64,000 bases of DNA. Origin: Rhypophila decipiens. Its lineage: Eukaryota; Ascomycota; Sordariomycetes; Sordariales; Naviculisporaceae. The notes beneath the pieces are model-generated. The model saw nothing but the letters and a program-made list of their open reading frames with translations. It was not told the origin of the DNA and searched no databases. The position numbers and the translations under genes are program-made. This document shows positions 1 to 11,170 of this stretch, one piece after another. The stretch lies in the NCBI GenBank assembly GCA_033297075.1, contig MU858171.1:1-64000 (forward strand), read 5' to 3'. Within the stretch, counting starts at the first letter, position 1; each line of letters begins with the position of its first letter.

Positions 1-330
1 ATTGTCTACTATCTTGTTCAAGCTTACAAGCTCTTAGTTAGAGCAACCTGATCAGTGACAGTACTTACAGTACTTACCGCGTACAACCTCCTTTCTAACT
101 GTCAAACCCCGTTAGGCGTCGGGCCTTGCAGTCTGTACCTTCCCAGGTGTCAGGTTGTAACAAGTTTATACTAGTTAAAGGTAACGTTATAATTAATCTT
201 ATTAATTAATATATATATATAAGGGAAAGAAGGGGGTAGAGGACTTATAGAAGTTAGAAGAGAGTAGACTAAGCTTATAGTCTTATAAATCCATTAATGA
301 TCAAGCCCCTAAAGGGGGATTTACTCTTAA
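1..330. repeat. AT-rich edge, possible decayed repeat
   Basis: This stretch is much richer in A and T than what follows. It contains runs such as TTAATTAATATATATATATA near 200-220 and many TTA/TAA and CTTATAG words. No open frame of any length is present. Such composition is typical of transposon remnants degraded by repeat-induced point mutation, but no transposon motif or terminal repeat is visible, so this is inference. Confidence 0.3.
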
Positions 331-1236
331 TAAGCCTTTTTACATCATGCCCAAGACAAGGACATACTGGACTGTTAATGCCATTTCTCAGGGCATTAGA
401 TGGGATATTTTCGGCAGGTGTTAGCCAGCCGTAAAAGTGTCACCCAAAGATATGGTTTGTCATCAGTGACCACGTGACAGAGTGGAGACTATGGATGCGC
501 CACTCCGCCTACGCCACTGCAATTTTTCTTCCCCCATTTCCGGCCATTTCCAAGGTTTCGTTCTTCCATTTCCCGTCGGATCCTGAAGTCGCAACTCTTC
601 CTCTGCCAACTTGCACCCCGTCAATTTCAGTCGACCGACATTATTTTTCCTCTCCATCCGCGCGCACCATTTCGCCCTTCTGGTTAAACCGTCGTCAAAG
701 CAGACTCAAGTCAAGGTCGCCTGCGAAACAAAAAAGCGAAACCACTCAACCCGACGGCAGTGATTCTGTGAGAGCGAGAGCAAGAGCAAGAGAGACCAAC
801 GCGGCTTTTGTGGCCGAATACTGCATTTGAGGTTGCTCCTGTCTACATTGGCTACCTACTTGTCGTAGTCTGCCCTCATTATCGCATTTCGCATTTCGCA
901 ATCGCGTTCCCTCTGATCGCAAATTCACCTTGACCCTGCGACGTGAACAACCAGCGTTTCGTGTCTATGAATACGTAAAGTCACTCGACAAAGCACACAG
1001 AACTCAGTCATCTCGCTTCTGGCTACATGTCGTACCTGTTGTAGGCGCGCTTCTTTGAGAACAGATCTTCCTGCACCCAATTGTTGCCTTGGCAGTCTCG
1101 TCTCGCATTTGTCCCGCACCCATCCTCTCGACCTATCATCGACAGAACGACGCAAGAGGACAAAGGAACAAGCATAACCAAAGTATATAGCAATCGTTGA
1201 TCTTGAGCCTGCCTCTGCAGACCGCCCGTGGATAAA
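331..1236. other. Upstream region of the KH gene
   Basis: This is intergenic sequence and the probable 5' leader of the KH-domain gene. It is rich in C and T toward the gene, as fungal promoters and leaders often are. Short open frames on both strands lack family features. I see no separate gene here. Confidence 0.4.
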
Positions 1237-3143
1237 ATGGCCAATCCCGCTCCCGATATCAACTCGATCCTCCAGATGCTGAGTAGGTCAATTCTGCTTC
1301 CTGAACGTGCTTCTCACCCACTCACCATGCCACTAGGTGCCGCCCAGCGTCCAGCAACATCCACACCGACCCAGCCTGGCTTGCCTGCACCCGCGGCGCC
1401 TCCTTTGGCGGCGGCGCCCTATGCCCCACCGCCTCAGCATGCCTACGGCTCGCAACCTCCGCAGTACCAACCGATGTCCGGCTATGGCTACCCGCAGCCC
1501 GCAGCTAGCGGAAGCATCGACCTGAGCGGGATCCGACCAGTCAATTCCGGCACAGTCCCCTTAGCTGACGCCATAGCGAAGGCAAAGGCCTATGCCACCG
1601 AGAAGGGCGTCACGCCCTATGACCGCCCGCCCGCCGGCTATCCCCAAGACTCGTATCCACACGACAACAGGCAGTACAGACACTCGCGGTCTAAGAGCCC
1701 CCGCGGCCGCGATTCCTACCGCGACAACTTCAATCCGTACCGCGACGAGCGACGCGGCGACCAACAACCCCGCGATTATGGTCGCGACCGATCCTTCAGC
1801 CCTGGCCGGGGACGACAAAACTTCTCTCCACGCGGCAACGGCGGTGGTCGCGACAGGTCTCCTCTGAGAGGGAAGGATGATACCGAGACAATCGAGATCG
1901 AAGCGAGTCTGGTAGGTCTCATCATCGGCCGGCAAGGCGAGAATCTCCGACGGGTGGAGGCGGAAAGTCGATGCCGCGTCCAGTTCGTGGCCGCTACCAA
2001 TCCCAGCGATCCGTATCGGGCTTGCAAGATCAGTGGACCCCGCGCCCAGCGTGAAGAAGCCAAGCAGATGATCAACAGCATCATCCGGGACAGTGGCATG
2101 CGGGGCCAGTCGGGCGACAAGGGCCACCGTGGTGAGAGCACTCGCGGTCCGCCTCCCTTGGCCCCAACTCCCAAGGAAGGAGAGGACAGCACGCAGATCA
2201 TGGTTCCGGATAGAACGGTCGGCCTCATTATCGGTCGCGGTGGAGAGACAATCCGTGATTTGCAAGAGCGAAGCGGATGCCACATCAACATTGTGGGCGA
2301 GAACAAGAGCGTCGATGGCCTGAGACCTGTCAACCTTATTGGTACCGAGGCGGCAGCTCGTCACGCCAAGGAGCTGATTTACGAAATTGTCGACAGCGAT
2401 AGTAGAAACAGCGCCAACCAAACCAACAGTCGGCCCCCGCGACCTGATCACGGTGGAGGCGGACCAGGCGGACCAGGCGGACCAGGCGGACACGGCGGAC
2501 CCGGTGGAGGCCACGACAAGATCAACGACTCCATCTACGTGCCATCAGAGGCCGTTGGCATGATTATTGGAAAAGGCGGGGAGACCATCCGAGAGATGCA
2601 AAACACGACGGGTTGCAAGATCAACGTTTCGTCGTCATCAGGCCCAGGCGAGGTCGAGAGAGAAATCGGGCTTGTCGGCTCTCGTGACGCCATCAGTAGG
2701 GCAAAGCGCGCCATCGAAGACAAAGTAGAGGCTGCGGTAAGTTCTGAAACGATTCCCAGCTTAGATTCCACCCGCTGACCAGAGGATATAGAGGCAAAAG
2801 AGCGCTGGAGGCGGAGGCAGAGATGGCGGCGGTGGTGGTGGACGCGGTGGGCGTGGCCACCATCGCGACTACGATAATCCCAACTACGGCCAACCGCAAT
2901 CTAACCAACAACAGCACAGTGCACCACCCCAGGCGATGCCCGCTGCCCATGCCGGTCAAGCTGGAGCCAGCGGCCAACCGGACCCATATGCCCCATGTAA
3001 GTCTTGCCCGCAACATGCTCCTCGTGACCATTCCTAACACTATTCCAGATGGCGGCTACGAGAGTTATCTAGCCCTGTGGCAACAGTATTCCCTCGCTGC
3101 GCAGTCACAGGCTCCGGGAGGCGCCGCGCCAGGGACTTCATGA
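1237..3143 (+). CDS. Triple-KH-domain RNA-binding protein (FUBP/KSRP-like)
   Basis: This predicted single-stranded nucleic-acid-binding protein of 581 residues probably acts in mRNA regulation or splicing. Exons are 1237-1282, 1337-2736, 2792-2996 and 3049-3143. Three KH domains lie at about residues 197-262, 300-367 and 410-480, each with an intact GxxG loop (IIGRQGE, IIGRGGE, IIGKGGE). A Pro/Ala/Tyr-rich N-terminus and an Arg/Ser-rich segment precede KH1. A Gly-Pro linker separates KH2 from KH3, and an RGG/Gln-rich tail follows. The KH series resembles the far-upstream-element-binding family. The first intron is 54 nt and in frame, so a retained form of 599 residues is possible. The ATG at 1237 is the first in-frame ATG. 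The start and the first intron are the least certain parts. Confidence 0.9.
2461..2514 (+). repeat. Short GGACCAGGC-type coding repeats
   Basis: A 9-bp unit coding Gly-Pro-Gly is repeated about three times exactly and then imperfectly. It forms the flexible Gly-rich linker between KH2 and KH3. It is likely variable in length between strains. Confidence 0.6.
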
Positions 3144-3827
3144 GTGCCTCGCATGCATCGTGATGCTGATTGACCCATCTCGCTGATACCCGCAACCATG
3201 ACACTGCCTCGGGATTTTTTGCTCGCTTGTTCAAAATCTGGATTACTTTGACTGTACGAGTACGGGATCCGCTTATGTCATCCTTTTTTGGGCCGCCAAC
3301 AGCCTTTACGAGATGAAAACGAGACCTTGTCATGCATTGATTGACCTGCGCTTTGAGGATCTGGCACCGGCTGCCTCTACCACGGAACATGTTGTCTGCT
3401 CGGCTTTGATCACCCCGGTCCTCACAACGCCAATCGCGCCGGGCTTTGTCGGTAACGTCGTTGCATGCTTACCTGCCTCGCTTTGCATCCATGCATGCAT
3501 GCTGTGTCAACTACTTGGGGTCAGTTTGCTGCCTTGTACATGCAAGTTGCTGAAGAGCCACTCACGTCTGATGATTCAGTGCCTACTCATAATGCTTTTT
3601 GTGAGCTGCCCACAGGAGAATGAGTACAAAGGTGACGGATGATAGAAAAAGCACGGGTCTTTCTCATTTTTCTTATATTTAGTTTACTTTGGAGCTGTTT
3701 GCGTTTTTTTTTGTCTGCGCCTTCAAAAGGGAAGAAGAATTTATGTTACCCGACTTGTGAAAGCCTGGTCAGTATTAATAGAGATGTCAATTGACCGTTT
3801 GATGTGTTTCGTGCTTCGCTATCTTGC
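3144..3827. other. 3' region of the KH gene, no gene seen
   Basis: This is probable 3' UTR and spacer with T-rich runs around 3660-3720. Open frames here have no recognisable composition or motif. Confidence 0.4.
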
Positions 3828-4487
3828 CAGTCAACGCATTTATTCCAGCTACTCAGGGTATTTATTCCGACAAGTCGAGGCATTTATTACGGCAGGTCAA
3901 GACATATATCCTGGCCATTCAAGGCATTTCTCTAGTCAATTACTAGGACATTTATTCACGCCCGTCAAGGCATTTAATCCAGCCAGTTAAGGCCTTATTC
4001 TAGTTCAGTTAAAGTATCTGTTCTGCTTAGTCAAGGCATTTATTCAGGTAAATCAAAGTATCTATTCTAGCTAGTCAAGACATTTATTCTGACCCGTCAA
4101 GGCATCCTATTCTAGCAAGTCGAAGCATCTATTCTATGAGGTCAAGGCATTTATTACGGCAGCTCAAGGCAGTTATTCCAGCAGGTCAAGACATATATTC
4201 TGGCCATTCAAGGCATTCTCCAGCCAATTACTAGGACATTTACTCTCGCCCGTCAAGGCATTTAATCCAGCTAGTCAAGGCATTTATTCTAGTCCAGTTG
4301 GAGTATGTGTTCTGGCTAGTCAAGGCATTTATTCTCGCCTGTTAAGGCATCCTGTTCTAGCAAGTCGAAGCATCTATTATAGGACGTCAAGGCATTTATT
4401 CCAGCCAGTTCAAACATATCTTATAGCCAGTCAAGGCGTCCTTCCCGGCCAGCCACTCGGGCCAACCATTACAGCCAATCAAGGCTA
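3828..4487 (+). repeat. Degenerate 22-bp minisatellite array (locus A)
   Basis: About 30 imperfect copies of a unit close to GTCAAGGCATTTATTCTAGCCA lie head to tail. Units vary at single bases, and some are one or two bases shorter or longer. A higher-order duplication is visible: the run beginning near 3886 (TTACGGCAGG, then GACATATAT, then TTACTAGGACATTTA) recurs near 4152-4260 with one extra unit. No protein-coding character is seen. The same unit occurs in reverse orientation at 23738-23913. Confidence 0.9.
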
Positions 4488-5012
4488 ATATTTCGCTTTG
4501 CCATATTGCTATCACAAGTGTCAGTAGAACTCCTCAAAGTACGGAAATCATTGTTCTTGCTGTGTAACCTTCAATATGACAAACATGGCGATCTACCGCT
4601 TGACCATAATTACGTTCACTGCATGGCACGGATTATAGGGAACATATGAAGTGCCGGTGAGTCTGCAATAACTCGACTACACCGTTTCCAGGACTCAGAG
4701 CTCCGTCCGAGGATGCTCCCAGCAGCATTGGAGTCCGTCGCAAGTACTATACGAGTATTAGGCTATGTATCGCTGGGTGCGGCAAGTCCATACAAGAACC
4801 TCTATTCGATATCGGCTTTAGCCAGACAATATGTGCTGCACACTTGATGGATTTCTGGTAATTATTATATCCCCGGATTTTGTCCCTATATGGCAGTCAC
4901 ACGAACATTTTGATCAACGTCTGAGGGGGATTATCTTGACATCAACCTCGAAAGAAGACGACTTGAATTGACATCCCGGACCACATCCACTGGCAGAAAG
5001 TATCCGGTCATC
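4488..5012. other. Spacer upstream of the secreted-protein gene
   Basis: This is non-repetitive intergenic sequence between the minisatellite and the next start codon. I see no gene or RNA structure in it. Confidence 0.35.
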
Positions 5013-6817
5013 ATGCCTGGCTGTCTTTTTCTCGTTCGGTTGGCTGGCTTTCTGGGCCTGCTAGCAGAGGTGGTCGTATCGGCACCAGCGACTTGGTCCT
5101 CGGGCCTCTCGGTGCAGCCACGACAATACTGGCCAGATCCAACCAAGGAGCCGATTCCATCTGAGGAGGAATGCATTTTGGAGTCGTTCTCTAGTCCAAA
5201 ATGGGGCATCTACGACCCGGCTCTGATCACAGTGAATGGGTCGAGCGGTGGATCAATGGGAGATATCCGCTTCTTGACCATGAACACGGCGACGGGTTTG
5301 GTTGCCAACTGCACGGCCAACAACATCGAGTTGGACCCCAAGGGCCTAGATGCGTTGGAATTCTGGCACAACTGCAGCGTCCCAAATCTGTTCTTCCAGT
5401 TCAACCTCACAAGCTTTGAGCTCCGTTTGAAGGGAACCTGGACGTGCGGAGAATCCAAGTAAGCAGCTTTGATCTACATATTTTGCTCTGGTACCTAACT
5501 CTTGATTAACCCAACCAGACTCAGATTTGCAGCCAACGGAACGTGGGAAGAGCCATTGATACAAGGATGTCTCGACGACTGGGAAGCTCCTCGCGGGCAG
5601 GAGATCCTCTGCATCATGGGAAATTCCCAGGTCTGGGGGGGACTTTCCAGCCCTGTCAATATCACGCCGCAACTGCCGCTCCTGCCATACACTCCTCAAG
5701 AACCTCCCTGGAGATGTGTTGACCGATCCGTGGACCCGCAATGGCAGATATCGAATATGTTGTATCAGCAAGATTCTCTTGAGAATCACTACAACTTGTC
5801 CCTCGATCTGCTGAATCTCTCCAACAACGAAATTGTAGTTTGCAACGTCACAGTCGACCAGAGCAGAGGAATTGCCAACAAGGACGGATCTGTCCCGTGG
5901 GTTGACTGCCGGAATACTGCAAAGAATAACATCACATCAACCTCGATCATGTTTGACACCATCAATGGTCTACTCTGGGTGAAACAGAGCTGGAACTGCT
6001 CGGATGGAATCGAGGGGCTCGAGAGGAACGACTTTACAGGGACGGCATATCTCAAGACCAACCTCAAGTGCGGGAAGCCCCTGAGCCTGGACTTGCACGA
6101 CTCCGAGGGCAGCGTCACCGGCACGAGCTCGGGTTACAATTGCACCCTAAACGACACGACGACCGATTTCGCGGGCTATTCACCCGAGGCTCCGGTCAGC
6201 ATGCCTCATACGTCCTACTCGAAGAGCTGTACCATGGGCTCTATCATCAACACGACATCCCTCAGTCTACAGAAATATGAAATCAGCGAACTGTCTTCCG
6301 GCACCAAGGTTGGGACATTTAGCCTCTTCAATCCTGGATCGGGTGACACTTATCATCTCTTTCGGATCCCGGTGCAAGATGACGGTGCCTGGCACGAGTG
6401 TAATGCAGCGGATTCTGCAAACTCGGAGCCCTACCCTTGGCAGCTCGTCGGTTGTCGATACTCGTTGGACAGGAAGAGCCACCGTATCAGCTTCCAGATT
6501 CAGTGGTACTGCGATGACCGAGACCCAAGCCATGCGTAAGTCCTTTCCCAAAACTCTGCTCTTCTATAACCGTTAGCCTTGTTTAGCTCTGGTGAAACGT
6601 GTCCGTATTGCGTGCTGATACCATCTCTAATAACAGGATACTCTTTGATGCCACGGCGGGCACAGCGGTCCTCCCTGCGGAGAAATGCGATGATGCCAAG
6701 TCGTCTTGTCGTTTACCCATAGATGGAACTGCCGAAGTTGCAATGCCAGTCTCGTCGTTGACGTGGACCAGTCTGTCTGGGCCGATGGATCGGGGTCCGA
6801 TATTGCCATGGATATGA
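5013..6817 (+). CDS. Secreted glycoprotein with three internal repeats
   Basis: This 547-residue protein has exons 5013-5458, 5519-6535 and 6637-6817. The N-terminus from the ATG at 5013 is a signal peptide (hydrophobic core LVRLAGFLGLLAEVVVSA). The mature part has many N-x-S/T sequons and paired cysteines. Three segments share the order: Cys start, a strand region, a Cys near the centre, a Gln/Phe-rich strand, W-x-C, and a final GT/A-x-L strand before a Cys. Examples of the W-x-C step are GTWTCGES, QSWNCSD and QWYCDDR. The pattern recalls Alt a 1 (AA1-like) secreted beta-barrel domains, but this is inference from spacing only. The 3' splice site of the 101-nt second intron is less certain, because an earlier acceptor near 6590 exists. 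Function is unknown; an extracellular or effector-like role is possible. Confidence 0.75.
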
Positions 6818-7307
6818 TGAAGATTGGTCGCGGAGGCTGACAGGTTGTAAACATGATGCAAGTCAACAATAACATGAACGCAATGACTGCCAGTAGGTCG
6901 ACTTTGGCGGCAGAGTCGGACATTTGCTATTCTATGTATTTCTATCAAAACAACAACCATGTTGCATCTTACACAGCAGATTGGTAATACATTACCCGCT
7001 TGGGCTTCCGGCGCCGTGACGGTAAAAGGATATGCGTACCTATCCCCGAACCTGGCATTGCTCCCGGATAAAGTGGCTGTCGACTGTATATTGGGTGCCA
7101 ACCCGGCAGAATAGGAATCTCGATTCTTACCTCTTTCCAGAGGAGCTGCTTTCCCTTGTATGACACTGTCGAGGAGGGGTAGATAACAACTAAAAAAGAC
7201 AGGCAAGAGCTATGCCGTCTCCAATCCCTCGGGCTGGACGTGAAATACTGTTTGTCCTTTCAAGAGAAGGATCTTGATCTATTTCGTCCGAGACACCCAA
7301 TATCATA
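6818..7307. other. Spacer between two secreted-protein genes
   Basis: This 490-bp spacer between two same-strand genes would hold the 3' UTR of one and the promoter of the next. I see no separate gene. Confidence 0.35.
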
Positions 7308-8381
7308 ATGGCGATCCTCACCAACCCATTCTTGACCGTCTTGACAGTCTTGTCTGCTGTTCCTCAATGTCTATCACTACCAGCAACAATAGTCAACACA
7401 ATACCGGCCGAAGCAGTCCCATCAGAACTCTGCGCAGACAGTGCGACGGTCAAGGACCTCTGGACGGTCCAAGGTCTCAAAGTGACCTACGCGTCGGACC
7501 TCACGAGGGACAGTGGCAAAAGCACATTCAAGCTAACCAACACACGCACCAACTTCAGCGAAGAGCTGTCGTGTAGCTTGCGAGCCAACTATGTGTGCGA
7601 GTACAAAGGAACTCCGGCCGACCCCGGGCTGAATATCTGGATGCAGCTGCACATCGAGAAAGCCTATGTCACCATCAACCAGTCTTATCCATGCGGTGCC
7701 AGCACAGCCTACGCACTCGGCATGGCAGAAGTCACTCTCACCTGTCCGGACGGCTTCTACGAGAAGGGTCTAGCGTGTTCCGGTGCCGACGAGGAAGGGT
7801 CTGCCAGCGGGGTTGTAACTGTCGCTCCTTCTTCTCAGGGACTTCAAAAGCGAGGGGTTATCGGCAGAATGCCACACAAGATCGAGTCAATAGGTACGGT
7901 CGAGCCAGAATCCACCATAATACCTGTTTCCAAAAGCCAGCACCTCGGCCAAAAAGGAGGAGCCAACAACTTGGACCTAGCTGACGAACTGCGACGAAAG
8001 ACATGGCGAGCCCTCGACTCCCTCTCCTTCGCAAAACGTCGAAACGGCAACTCGCAGTCGCACGGCCATAATAACGCGCAAAAGGCAAAGGCCAAGGCCG
8101 AGTCTGCCATGAAGAACTCAGTGGGTCTGTACCCCCTGGCCAAAGAAGACAAGAAGCTGAAAACGACGATCAAGGTCAACATAGAACACCTTTGCTCGCC
8201 TTCTTGTCGGGGCGATGGTCCGAAGCCGCCGGCTGGCTGGAAGGCGCCAGGAATGACGGAGCAGAGAAGTATCGACGCTGTTTTCAATGGTCAAGGAAGC
8301 GGGCATGGAAATCAGAGGAAGCCGGGGCCGATAAGGATGACGAATCCGGTAAAACCAGGAATCGTATTTGAGGCGGTATGA
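7308..8381 (+). CDS. Secreted protein with one cysteine-rich N-terminal domain
   Basis: This single-exon gene encodes 357 residues. A signal peptide is clear (ATG at 7308, hydrophobic stretch to about residue 24). Residues about 40-165 form a cysteine-containing domain with F-x-L-x-N, a central C-x(7)-C, a W-x-Q-L strand, QSYPC and a closing GMAEVTLTC. This order resembles the repeats of the upstream neighbour, so the two may share ancestry. The rest is basic and low in complexity (many Lys, Gly, Pro), with a dibasic KR near residue 184 that could be a Kex2-type processing site. The function of the long basic tail is unknown. The gene is 490 bp downstream of its neighbour on the same strand. 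Confidence 0.75.
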   Translation: MAILTNPFLTVLTVLSAVPQCLSLPATIVNTIPAEAVPSELCADSATVKDLWTVQGLKVTYASDLTRDSGKSTFKLTNTRTNFSEELSCSLRANYVCEYKGTPADPGLNIWMQLHIEKAYVTINQSYPCGASTAYALGMAEVTLTCPDGFYEKGLACSGADEEGSASGVVTVAPSSQGLQKRGVIGRMPHKIESIGTVEPESTIIPVSKSQHLGQKGGANNLDLADELRRKTWRALDSLSFAKRRNGNSQSHGHNNAQKAKAKAESAMKNSVGLYPLAKEDKKLKTTIKVNIEHLCSPSCRGDGPKPPAGWKAPGMTEQRSIDAVFNGQGSGHGNQRKPGPIRMTNPVKPGIVFEAV

Positions 8382-9091
8382 CAAGACTGGTAGACTAAAA
8401 GTGTTGGATAGGCATACCTGAATCTCGTTCTCAACTTCCGAGTCCTACTAGTACCCTTGTGATCTGGTCAAACTTGTGAATCATAGCATTAGTCCCTGAT
8501 GGCCAAGGTCTTTCAACGACCTCAAGTGATGAACATCAACGTTCATTTTAGGTTTTCTTCCAAGCCACATTGGCCAGGGTTCCCCGTGCCATTACGAAGA
8601 TTGCATCTTTCGGATCTCGCCCAGTTCTCCAGCATGTTGAATGGCACCGCTAACAGTCTTCCATGCAGTTTGTATGCAATGCTGTTAGTGTCGGAGGCCC
8701 TGTGTCAATCACGTGGCAGAGTCGACACAGCCCCTGGAGCCCCCAAGTCCAAGAAAGCTGCATGCACGATGAGGAAGCCATCTGCACTGTCAGGGATTGC
8801 CGTCCGGTTCAATTGGTCCCGGGCTCGGTGATTGCTGCACATGTTGCATCTTCCCCGCCCAACAAACAAAAAGGCAGACCAGGCACTCCAGGCAGTCATG
8901 GCTGAGCCTCAACTTTCAACTTCATCTCATCATCCGTCACCATTCAAAAGGACCGGATGAGTGACCAACTTCATCGCCAGGCCCGTTCTCACAACCAACT
9001 CCACTTGACAATAGAACATCGAGACGGGTTGACCTTGTGAGTTTCACCGGGGATTGAAACATTTCATCTTGGAGCTCGACTGTTCAAAGGA
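8382..9091. other. Intergenic, no gene seen
   Basis: This is spacer between a secreted-protein gene and an unknown gene. Short frames here lack a credible start context or conserved features. Confidence 0.35.
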
Positions 9092-10108
9092 ATGGCCGTT
9101 CCATTGTTGCGGGTGGTGCCCGCCGACCCGGCACAGCCACCAACGCACCCCGGGCCGGTAAACATCTCATTCGAGATTGAAACCGCCTCCGAGATCTCCG
9201 GGTCCGACATGGATTCCGACGCCGAGTCAGAGTCCGGGTGGTCCGAGCCGGACCATACCCGCAACCACAGCCAAACATCACCAAAAAACAATAACAAGAA
9301 CAATGCCATTCCCATCACGCCGGACACGCCAGCTCATTGGCCCCCATCCTGGACCCCTGCCTGGCCACCCGAGGTCGTCGCCCCCGTCTCCAAACCACTA
9401 TCATCATCATCCTTATCAGCCTACTGCCAGCCAGGCTACGAACCGATAAAACCGCATCCGATAATGCTAGCCAAACACACCGACTTTAAGCGGATAACAC
9501 TTACGACGCCCTGCCGCTTCAAGTTCATATTTCCGTTACGACTTCCTCCCCAGCTCGACCCCGTACTCGTGCCTCCTCCGCCGTATTATCCGCCCAACCT
9601 GGTATCCAACCACATGGACGGCGTCAAGAAGGTCCTCCGGCCCGTGATTGCTTCGGCCTTGCTATCCATCCTCGGCCCCGACGCAGAGCCCCAAGTGCTA
9701 GCAGATAGTCGTCTCATACCGCCCGTGAGTCGCGAGACTTCGTTTCAGGGAACCTGGCTGCACGACAATATTCTCTGTCACATGGTTGACGACCCCGAAC
9801 ACAAGTTTGACTTGGAGGGTGGGAAATGGGAAGATCAGTGCGGGATCCAAGGAGAGGGCGGGATAGATGCGTATCAGGACTTTGGGGTGGATGGCGGCGG
9901 GGTAGCGATTTACTATGCCTACGAGTTTCGGGTCGATTGGTGTGTTGAAAACATGAAGAGTGGTGATGAGGAGCCCATGGTGGTCTTCTTCGAGGCTCTG
10001 CCCGAGCTAAGGGCCGGTGGGAGGGTCGCCATCATTGCTGAAGAATGTGACGAGCGGGAGAGAGCGTTTGTGAACATGCGGATTCGTGATCGCGAGGGAT
10101 GGCCGTAA
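9092..10108 (+). CDS. Unknown protein, 338 aa
   Basis: This single-exon frame starts at the ATG at 9092. The first 110 residues are acidic, Ser/Pro/Asn-rich and probably disordered. The C-terminal half looks folded: it has a Pro-rich loop (LVPPPPYYPPN), then helices and strands with GTWLHDNILCHM, YAYEFRVDWC and a final VAIIAEECDE-type strand. There is no signal peptide, membrane segment or family motif that I recognise. Codon use is consistent with a real gene, with high GC at third positions in the folded part. It is isolated by spacers of more than 700 bp on both sides. Confidence 0.65.
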   Translation: MAVPLLRVVPADPAQPPTHPGPVNISFEIETASEISGSDMDSDAESESGWSEPDHTRNHSQTSPKNNNKNNAIPITPDTPAHWPPSWTPAWPPEVVAPVSKPLSSSSLSAYCQPGYEPIKPHPIMLAKHTDFKRITLTTPCRFKFIFPLRLPPQLDPVLVPPPPYYPPNLVSNHMDGVKKVLRPVIASALLSILGPDAEPQVLADSRLIPPVSRETSFQGTWLHDNILCHMVDDPEHKFDLEGGKWEDQCGIQGEGGIDAYQDFGVDGGGVAIYYAYEFRVDWCVENMKSGDEEPMVVFFEALPELRAGGRVAIIAEECDERERAFVNMRIRDREGWP

Positions 10109-11170
10109 TCCATTATTAGCTTGTTTCCTCGTTGCCTTTCCACCTATTCTCCTTGGGTGAAATTCCTGGCTCCGATGGTGTAAAATGCGATTGGTTCGTG
10201 TGGAAATTTGTCCCTTTTTGTAACGTCCTGGCATGCATGTTTTCCATTTTGGGGGTTGGCAGGTTTTAAAAATAAGTTGGCTTGGTTCAAGTTGGTCGGT
10301 ACATTGCTCGCTGACGCAGTGCTGGAGCTGAAGACCCATTCGATCCTCTTTTGGGGACCAAGTTGTTGTTGGTTCTGTGAACGTACGGATACATGAGTTC
10401 CGTTGGGTGGGTGGCAGTGGTTTCATCCGCGCGCGAGTGTGTGTGTGTCGTTATTTGTTGGGTCTCAGCCTTCAGCCCTGCATGCTGTGAATCCTGTGAT
10501 ACAGCCAACATGCAGATATGATATGTCGGTACTTTGACTGCCGCGTGCTTCCTTGCTTTCTATCTTTTGATTGTTTACTAGACTGTTTATATTGGAAGTC
10601 AGATACCTAACGTTTACTGGTCAAAGGCTATGAAAAAGAGAGAGAGATGAATGAATTGATGATGAAAGCAGAATTAAAATGATGATATCTATAACAGTCT
10701 ATGACAAAAACCCAAACCTATATCCTGCAAGCCAATGAGAAAGTAATGAGTGTGAGCGCCGTCTATACTATTCCGCGCAATGCAAGCACCCTCCGGGCCA
10801 TCCCATGACCCATATGGGCCATATGAATCCCAACGCCGCAGTGTGTTATGCTAATGGTGGTATATCTATAGTAAATGAATGGTGTCGCTAGGATCTATCT
10901 TGGAGTATCAAAATGAGCGTGTATTATAGCCGAAAATGTGAGAGAGCGTGGTAAAGGTATGCCCGTATTGTTGGTATCACTATCAATCGATAGAACCGAA
11001 GACTAAACGGATGTGTAAACGCCGTAGATGCCCATGAGGATGCCGAAAGGATGGTGAATGGTCTAGATGCCGATAATGCTGCCGTAGGAGAGTGATGATA
11101 CAACTAGAGTGATCGGTGGTAGTACAACCTCGAGTGGAGGTGTCGTCGATTTGGCCCGACGAGGGAGAGG
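10109..11170. other. Intergenic, no gene seen
   Basis: This 1-kb spacer lies between convergent genes. It contains a short GTGTGTGT run near 10437 and otherwise ordinary AT-richer sequence. I see no gene or RNA. Confidence 0.35.

Noticed and set aside
1561..2514. 317-codon open frame on the minus strand inside the KH gene
   Set aside because: It is antisense to the KH domains; its openness follows from the GC-rich third positions of the real gene.
3828..4487. CRISPR-like array
   Set aside because: The repeats are head to tail without unique spacers and lie in a eukaryotic genome; they form a minisatellite.
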